In this document: piece after piece, positions 58,248 through 64,000 of the stretch
Layout: each line of letters opens with the position of its first letter
Position numbering within the stretch: the stretch's first letter is position 1
Assembly (NCBI GenBank): GCA_000149265.1
Contig: CH003282.1
Location: 177,358-241,357, forward strand
Direction of reading: 5' to 3'
DNA: 64,000 bases
Origin: Ciona savignyi
Taxonomy: Eukaryota; Chordata; Ascidiacea; Phlebobranchia; Cionidae
Position numbers and translations under genes: made by a program
The notes under the pieces: generated by a model
What the model was told of the DNA's origin: nothing
Seen by the model: only the letters and a program-made list of their open reading frames with translations
The model's database searches: none

Positions 58248-58556
58248 TGAGCGCGACATGTCGGCCATGAAAGAAATGGCGAGAACAGAGAAGCCCAAGC
58301 GCAAAGAGACAGTTTCCAGATAAAATACATTTCCTTCAATTAGAAATCATAGTTTTTTTTGATCGTTAAGTCGATCGTTTGCCACGAATATGCTTCAAGT
58401 GGGAATTTCCCTTCTTTCGTTTTTTCTTCAGCTTTTTGTAGATCGTAGCGTATTATTTCCATTTTAACAGTGATTTTCTACGTACAACATTATTTTTTAC
58501 TTCGGTTGCCAACAGCTGTTCGTTTTCTATTTCGCAATATATGATTCTAACGTTTC

Positions 58557-58562
58557 AATAAA
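58557..58562 (+). terminator. Poly(A) signal of the cadherin gene
   Basis: AATAAA about 310 bases after the stop codon, the first canonical hexamer downstream of the cadherin reading frame. Confidence 0.6.
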
Positions 58563-60964
58563 ATCATTTCTTTGAAAAGGTCAGGTTTTTGCCTCAAGGA
58601 GGGGCAATAGAACATGTGATACGTCGGACGCGCACAGTCGGTTTACCGTGTTGCAGTATTATTTTTAACGACAGTCACTTTATTTGTTCTTAAATTATCT
58701 ACTAATTAAGGGAGCGAGCTCAATAATTTAAACACATATAGTAAGATAGAACAACCAAAATGGATGACACGATGGTTAATCGTTACCTGGGAATTTAAAA
58801 AAATCCTATACTTTTAACAATTTCAGTTGGTGAGCTCACATTTCACCAAGTTTAAACTAAATCGTAGCATCCTGTTCGGCAAACGTTACAACGAAGTGTG
58901 TTTTATGTATTTGGAATATTCCTTTGGCCTATCCACAAAAAACTTGGTTTCTGAATAAAGTCATTTAGCAAGTTTTAATAGACATTTATAGTTCTTCGGG
59001 GGATTTGAGGTCAACAAAGTTTTCGTGTTGAGCGTTTAAAGAAAAGCTACCATATCCATTATGTAAGTAACTCAAAACTGGCCAACCATTTTTAACTACG
59101 GAGAACAAAAAATAAAGAACGTAAGTGAAAACATCCGGCCGGTTGGTCTAGCACTCTAGCGGTTAAGTGCGCCTTTCAATCGAAAGGCTGTAGGTGCGAA
59201 ACTGGTCGCTAGGTGTGTCCTTGGGCGAGGCACTTTACGGACATTACCTGAACCCAGCGGATTAATGGGTTCTACCAAATTGAAGGAACGTGTCTATTAT
59301 ATAAAACACATTACAATAGTTCCGGGTACCCGACGGTGGGCGCCAGGCGATTTGACGATTGCCCATGTGTTAACCCCCTTGGTTTTCCCATTTACGGGGA
59401 TAAACATAAATATCCTATCCTATCCTAACTAAGAAGTTTTTATATCTTAGGAGTTTCTCTAAAACCTATTACATGGAGGAGTTGAACAAAAGTGTTAAAA
59501 TTTAAAGAAATGGTAGAAATGATGGTGGAGATTCGCCGAACTTAAAATTTTGGTAACTTACCGAAATGCACTAGTAAGCCCCCAAAAGCGACGAAAAAGC
59601 TAACTTTGGTTTTAACCCGAATCCAATGTTAAAAGAGGTAAAACTTACAGTAACGTATGTCAATAATGTGTTAACCTGAACAAATATCTCATTAAGATAC
59701 TTCACCAAAAAACTTTGATTTTTAAATATTTTTTGAAGTTTACAAAATACGTTCCATTTTGCCGAAATACCAAGACAGATACAAAGACATCGAAGACAAA
59801 GAAACAACTTCATTCTTATCATTTGATATAATTCCATCCAAGTTACAACTCGACAAAGGTATCCATCCATGTTTAAGTAACCCACTTTGTTCCTTCACGA
59901 TTCAACCTCTTTTACATTACCTGGGACCCACATAGTTTGTTCACCTTTAGGCTGTTGCTGTTTTGGTCGGAACATATGTCCAGTCTTTAAGACTTGATAA
60001 CCCGAAACACGTTTTTATTTAAAAATCAATAATGATCTATAGCACAATCAGCACACCAATTAGACACTTTTCCAGTAAATTTTCTTTTTGTTCATTTCTT
60101 AATCCAACTAAGTTGGTTAGAAATATAGAAATGTCTAGCAATTGAGCAAATGTCCCCGAAAAACGCCAATTGCTGGGATATTGAATCAGTTGAATGACAT
60201 GAACTTTAAAGAAAATGTGGATGACATTTTAGTTGCATAGTTTTAAAGTTGCTGTTATACCAAGTTAGAATGATAGTGGTTGATATGAATGTGCTGGACG
60301 CTCCACCGCCTGCTAGTAAAATGCCTTCATTAGCCAGAAGGTGTTTTGAAAAAGTTAAAACCGGTAAAATGAATGGTGTGAACAAAAACTAAACTAATGT
60401 CTACTCTACGCAGCATACCACAATAGGGTCGGTAACCGACTGTGGTAACACTTGGACATACGGCCTTGTAATAACTCGCTCACTCTCTTTATCTTTCCAA
60501 ACCCATTTACGACAAGACATACGACTATCGTACAAACTTGGTGAATCTACTCTCGAATTTTAAGATTTAACACAACGAAACAAGTGGCGAAAAGTTTGCG
60601 ATAAAATCACAGTAGAAACTCAATAGCACAGCGATTGAAATTATGCTAGGGATGCAGCGTCAGTACCGAAAGATAACCACAGTCTCACCATTTCGGTCAT
60701 GACTCATGCAATGGATTCCGGGCTAAACTAAATGACAAGGTGTAAGGAAGAAGACAGAGCGGGTGGATGCATGAAGAGAATGGCCATATTGGCAGTTGGG
60801 GTTAGCGGTCGATTTAAGATTAGTTATTAGGGTGATTTTTCATTTTTTCATTTTTCCTTTCAAGTAGACTGGATGGATTGTTATTGATAGATAAATCCGT
60901 TCTTTCGTGAGTTATTTGGCATTTCTTGAAAAATATTAAATATTGCAATTAGACAGAGGGTGAA
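58563..60964. other. Intergenic region between cadherin and membrane-protein gene
   Basis: Convergent gene ends with 2.4 kb between them. It contains one full-length SINE (59133-59430). The rest is AT-rich, with no supported gene. Confidence 0.5.
59133..59430 (+). repeat. Full-length SINE with intact pentamer tail
   Basis: The head has a duplicated TCTAGC (GGTCTAGCACTCTAGCGG), the body is standard, and the tail is three clean ATCCT-type units. A good representative of a relatively young copy. Confidence 0.88.
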
Positions 60965-63791
60965 CTATAAATTATTTAAATTTGAATAAGCGTCTTTTGT
61001 TCTTTTAAAATTGCTTTTGAGTAAACTTTGTTTTGATTCTTCGTCCGACGTTTCGTCGCCGCTAGACGGTACACAGGAGCTCGTTTTTGTCCACTCCACA
61101 GTTGCACAGTTGCACCGGTACGGCATTTGATATCTTGTATAAGCCGATATGCATGATTTGGTATACAACAATGTTAAAATCAAGTCCAAAAGAAAACCGA
61201 TGATTTTGATATCGACCTGGGATTATAAGAAAATGTAGTTAATTGTAATAAAGTTAAGGGGAACGCTCATTTATACCCGAAGATGGGTTGTTGAGTACCT
61301 TGTGGTATCATTCGTATAGCTATAGCTACTATATTGTTTTAAATAGGATAGGTTAATAAATACAGATTTTGTTTAGTCAACTATTCCACTTAACTCAGGA
61401 AACATCCGTTAACTGCCTTACGTTTATCTAAGTCAGGGGTGGTCAACTTCTCTAGTCGGCGGGCCAGATGTGGAAAAATGAAGTACTTGGTGGGCCGGAT
61501 TATTACACGAATAGTATTCAATATCTTAATTACAGGGTATCGTTAGACACAATCTGCGGGGCGGTCAAAATCCCTTCACGGACCGAAACTAACCGCGGCC
61601 CGTATGTTGCCTATGCCTGATCTAAGGTCACATTGGATTGGTTTGACAACTATCGGCTTAACGTTTCGTTTCGTTACGTATATACCTAACCGGAACGGTC
61701 ATGTATACTATTAAATCACGTAGCTCTATTGGAGTGTATCGCCTTTCATCCAAACGTTTTGGTATCGAAACCAGGCTTCGTCGTTTGTGTTTGGGTAAAG
61801 CAGTTAGTTGAAATACCCTCAAACCTTGTGAATTAATGAGTTACAATAAAGTAGGATTAACCACACAATACACTACAATAGCTCTGGTAAAGCCACAATG
61901 TAATCTGAAATGTCTTGTGTAAATCAGAAATTGTCCGTGCCTTTTGTGTTTTCACATTCACCGGGATACAAAAAGTATCCTATTCAATCCTTACAAACCC
62001 TTAGCAATATCGCCCTGAGGCAAAGACCCACCTCTACGTGGTGTTCGTAAAACTTCGGGATGTCAATGATGGAAGATAGTGAACATACAAGGAACCCAGT
62101 TGCAGTTAACAAGGAATGCATGTAATCCTGGGAAAAGTTTATTTGTATGTTTTTTTTATTTTGATATTTGTATACAGCCTCGTGGTGTAGTCTTCAGATG
62201 TTAAGTACCGGGGTTATTGATAGACAGGTGCCTACGTTCGATCTGAGGCCTGGCAGCTCTCTACACGGTTGTGTCCTTGAGTATAAGGCACTTTATGAAA
62301 GTCGTCACTATCGGGTGGTTACAAACAGAACAATCAAAAACTTTTACAAAAAAAGGAGAAAACTGCCAATTTTTATTTAAAGTTATATGCACAGCATTTG
62401 CATTTGATATAACTCATGGATTTTGATATAATAGAACAACAGCTACGGAAGCCACGATATAATTTGTCGATTACTATACCAATGTTATATCGAGAGTCGC
62501 TGTACATCACGCTAAGGTAAGAATAAATATCATCTCTTGTTCTGATATTGCAACTTACCCAGTGGTCCCACGTCCATCCTGACACTGGTTTTATTATTTC
62601 AATCGATTCCAGCTCCTCGTAGCCACCGCATATCGGACACCGCATTCCCCGCTGTGGATTCGTCATCCCTCGGTCGATCTTTCGCATGAAAAACAAGATG
62701 GCGGACGTGGTTGCCAGGGAAAACCACAGTACAGCTCTGTGGAGGTCGATGTTGGGGAATTCCCCGCGCCGCCACTCGACGTTGATGCACGAAAGGAAAA
62801 ACAAACCAATCTCCGTCGCAGCCAAGTCCAGCACCATCAAAATCTGAAAAATGACCGGTTACAGCTACTTCGGAACTTAGAATATACGATTTTCCTGTTT
62901 TATCCCCGTGAATGAGAAAAAGCAAGGAAAGTTAACACACGGATAATCGTCAGATTACCTCGTGCCCCGTCGGGTTACCAAAGATATTTCAATGTGTTGT
63001 GTATGAGTCCAACGTGACTTTAAGTTGGTAGAAACGATTAATCCACTGGGTCCAGGCAATTTCCGTTAAGTGCTTTGCCCAAGGACAGAGCCAACTAGAT
63101 AGCGACTATTTTCGAACCGACAACACTTCGGCTAAAAGTAAACGCACTAATCCCTAATCCACTAAGCAAACAGTATGATAACACTTCCTTAAACGAATAT
63201 TTCTAACGAGTTATTTGGTAACACCCGTCTGTAATTCATCCAATATGAAATTTCGCATAATATATAAATGAACCATCCACAGCTATCTATTCCTAGAACC
63301 AAGTAAGTAATAAAACGCTATGATAGCTTCGGCATTTGCACTGTGGCCACAAGTATAATGTGATTACACCAGAAATAATTTCCCAGCGCACGGATTTCCC
63401 CCACGAGTCATTCCACTAAAACCAATTGTAAACGCTGTGGATATCCAACTTGCTAGGAAAAAATGACATCCACTCACTTACAAATATAATAACCTTGCCT
63501 GAACCCAGCGGATTAATGGGTTCTATCAAATTGAAGGAACGTGTGATTCATACACAACACACTGCAATAGCTCGATGGGCGCGAGGTGATCTGACGATTG
63601 CCCGTGTGTTAACCCCCTTGGTTTTCCCATTCACGGGAATAAACATAAAAATCCTAACCTACAAAAAGAAGCCGCTGCCTACTCACAATTTGAACGAGTT
63701 TAATACAAACATGAGGTGTCTTGATACAACAGCTGCTTGAGTATGGCCGATCACAACAGAAACAACATTTCGACGAGTTGGTAGATTTCAT
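60965..63791 (-). CDS. Three-exon multi-pass membrane protein, unknown family
   Basis: Exons 63687-63791, 62559-62843 and 60965-61216 are all in phase 0 and join to 213 residues. Exon 1 begins ATG with a cysteine-rich cytosolic-style N-terminus (SSKCCFCCDRPYSSSCC). A first hydrophobic segment spans the exon 1-2 junction (VCIKLVQI then ILMVLDLAATEIGLFFLSCI), a second is LHRAVLWFSLATTSAILFFM, and a third is in exon 3 (IKIIGFLLDLILTLLYT). A CPICGGYEE stretch and GWTWDHW lie between the second and third. The tail is charged and serine-rich (SSGDETSDEESKQSLL). Splice sites are good: donors ATT|GTGAGT and TGG|GTAAGT, acceptors TTTTCAG and ATCCCAG. Size and layout recall small tetraspan (MARVEL-like) proteins, but a fourth helix was not found, so an exon may be missed. 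I do not recognise the family. Confidence 0.6.
61370..61990. repeat. Old SINE remnants flanking a hAT MITE
   Basis: Eroded SINE sequence (AACTCAGGAAACATCCGTTA, later ACACTACAATAGCTCTGGTA and CATTCACCGGGATAC) surrounds the 186-bp element at 61434-61619, in intron 61217-62558. Confidence 0.45.
61434..61619. mobile_element. Short hAT-type MITE
   Basis: Starts CAGGGGTGGTCAACTTCTCT and ends GTTGCCTATGCCTG, with GGCGGGCCAGA matched by CGCGGCCCG further in. It is flanked by ATCTAAGT (61426-61433) and ATCTAAGG (61620-61627), an 8-bp duplication with one change. Confidence 0.8.
62170..62335 (+). repeat. SINE with a different tRNA-like head
   Basis: GCCTCGTGGTGTAGTCTTCA and the B-box-like GTGCCTACGTTCGATCTGAG form a head unlike that of the main family, while GGTTGTGTCCTTGAG and GGCACTTTATGAAAG downstream match the main body. 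This suggests head swapping on a shared body. Confidence 0.5.
62890..63160 (-). repeat. SINE copy in intron 1 of the membrane-protein gene
   Basis: TTTATCCCCGTGAATGAG, ATCGTCAGATTACCTCGTG, CCACTGGGTCCAGGCAATT and GTGCTTTGCCCAAGGACAG mark a diverged but long copy. Confidence 0.75.
63490..63660 (+). repeat. 5'-truncated SINE near exon 1 of the membrane-protein gene
   Basis: Starts mid-body at CTTGCCTGAACCCAGCGGAT, has a short deletion around the TAGCTC/GATGGGCG junction, and ends CACGGGAATAAACATAAAAA with a brief tail, 27 bases from the donor of exon 1. Confidence 0.8.
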
Positions 63792-64000
63792 ATCAATATT
63801 TAACGCGATTGCATCGATTTAACTACGTCATCTTATTACTATCACTCTCGGGTTAGTACAAATACCGGACTCTAATAAAACATAAAGTTTTTAGTCGTAA
63901 AAGGTAACTTTTGTTTAACCTTACAGTTATACGTTTGCTGTAACAATACCCCTATATAAACAGTTCATGTGCCTATGAACCGACCTTAATGCTAACATGA

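Overview
This window is eukaryotic and most likely from an ascidian tunicate, probably Ciona. It is AT-rich and compact. Its genes are split into many short exons with GT..AG introns. It carries a five-repeat classical cadherin, a mitochondrial Era GTPase and a lectin-peroxidase, and it is dusted with a tRNA-headed SINE whose tail is a repeated ATCCT pentamer. The species is an inference; the gene structures below are read directly from reading frames, splice sites and intron phases.

Layout. (1) 1-21.1 kb, plus strand: one large gene, cut at its 5' end. Its exons encode two C-type lectin domains, a complete animal haem peroxidase and a C-terminal WxxW (mucin/CILP-type) module; 23 exons join in phase to about 1,050 residues. 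Its introns hold many SINE copies, two MITEs and a 335-bp tandem satellite. (2) 22.0-23.7 kb, minus strand: a two-exon orphan seven-helix receptor-like gene. (3) 24-27 kb: intergenic, with a decayed DNA transposon and a CpG-bearing promoter region. (4) 27.2-33.2 kb, plus: a seven-exon glutamine-rich zinc-finger protein (711 aa). (5) 34.0-35.2 kb, minus: an intronless ERAL1-type GTPase, convergent with the zinc-finger gene. (6) 35.2-49.4 kb: a long region mostly without coding sequence upstream of the cadherin, with SINEs at its left edge, palindromic CRE and E2F-like sites, a cluster of GGATTA sites, and a small minus-strand ORF carrying a PAM2-like motif. (7) 49.4-58.6 kb, plus: a TATA-driven 16-exon classical cadherin (910 aa) with p120- and beta-catenin-binding tail motifs. 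(8) 61.0-63.8 kb, minus: a three-exon membrane protein of unknown family whose introns are full of SINEs and a hAT MITE.

The genes do not form a pathway: they are an extracellular oxidative/lectin protein, a membrane receptor, a nuclear DNA-binding protein, a mitochondrial ribosome-assembly GTPase, an adhesion receptor and an orphan membrane protein. The most unusual items are the lectin-lectin-peroxidase-WxxW architecture with altered haem-linkage residues, an intron whose two splice sites both abut SINE copies, the PAM2-like ORF, and three hAT MITEs with 8-bp target duplications (two perfect, one 7/8), one clearly and another probably nested in old SINEs.
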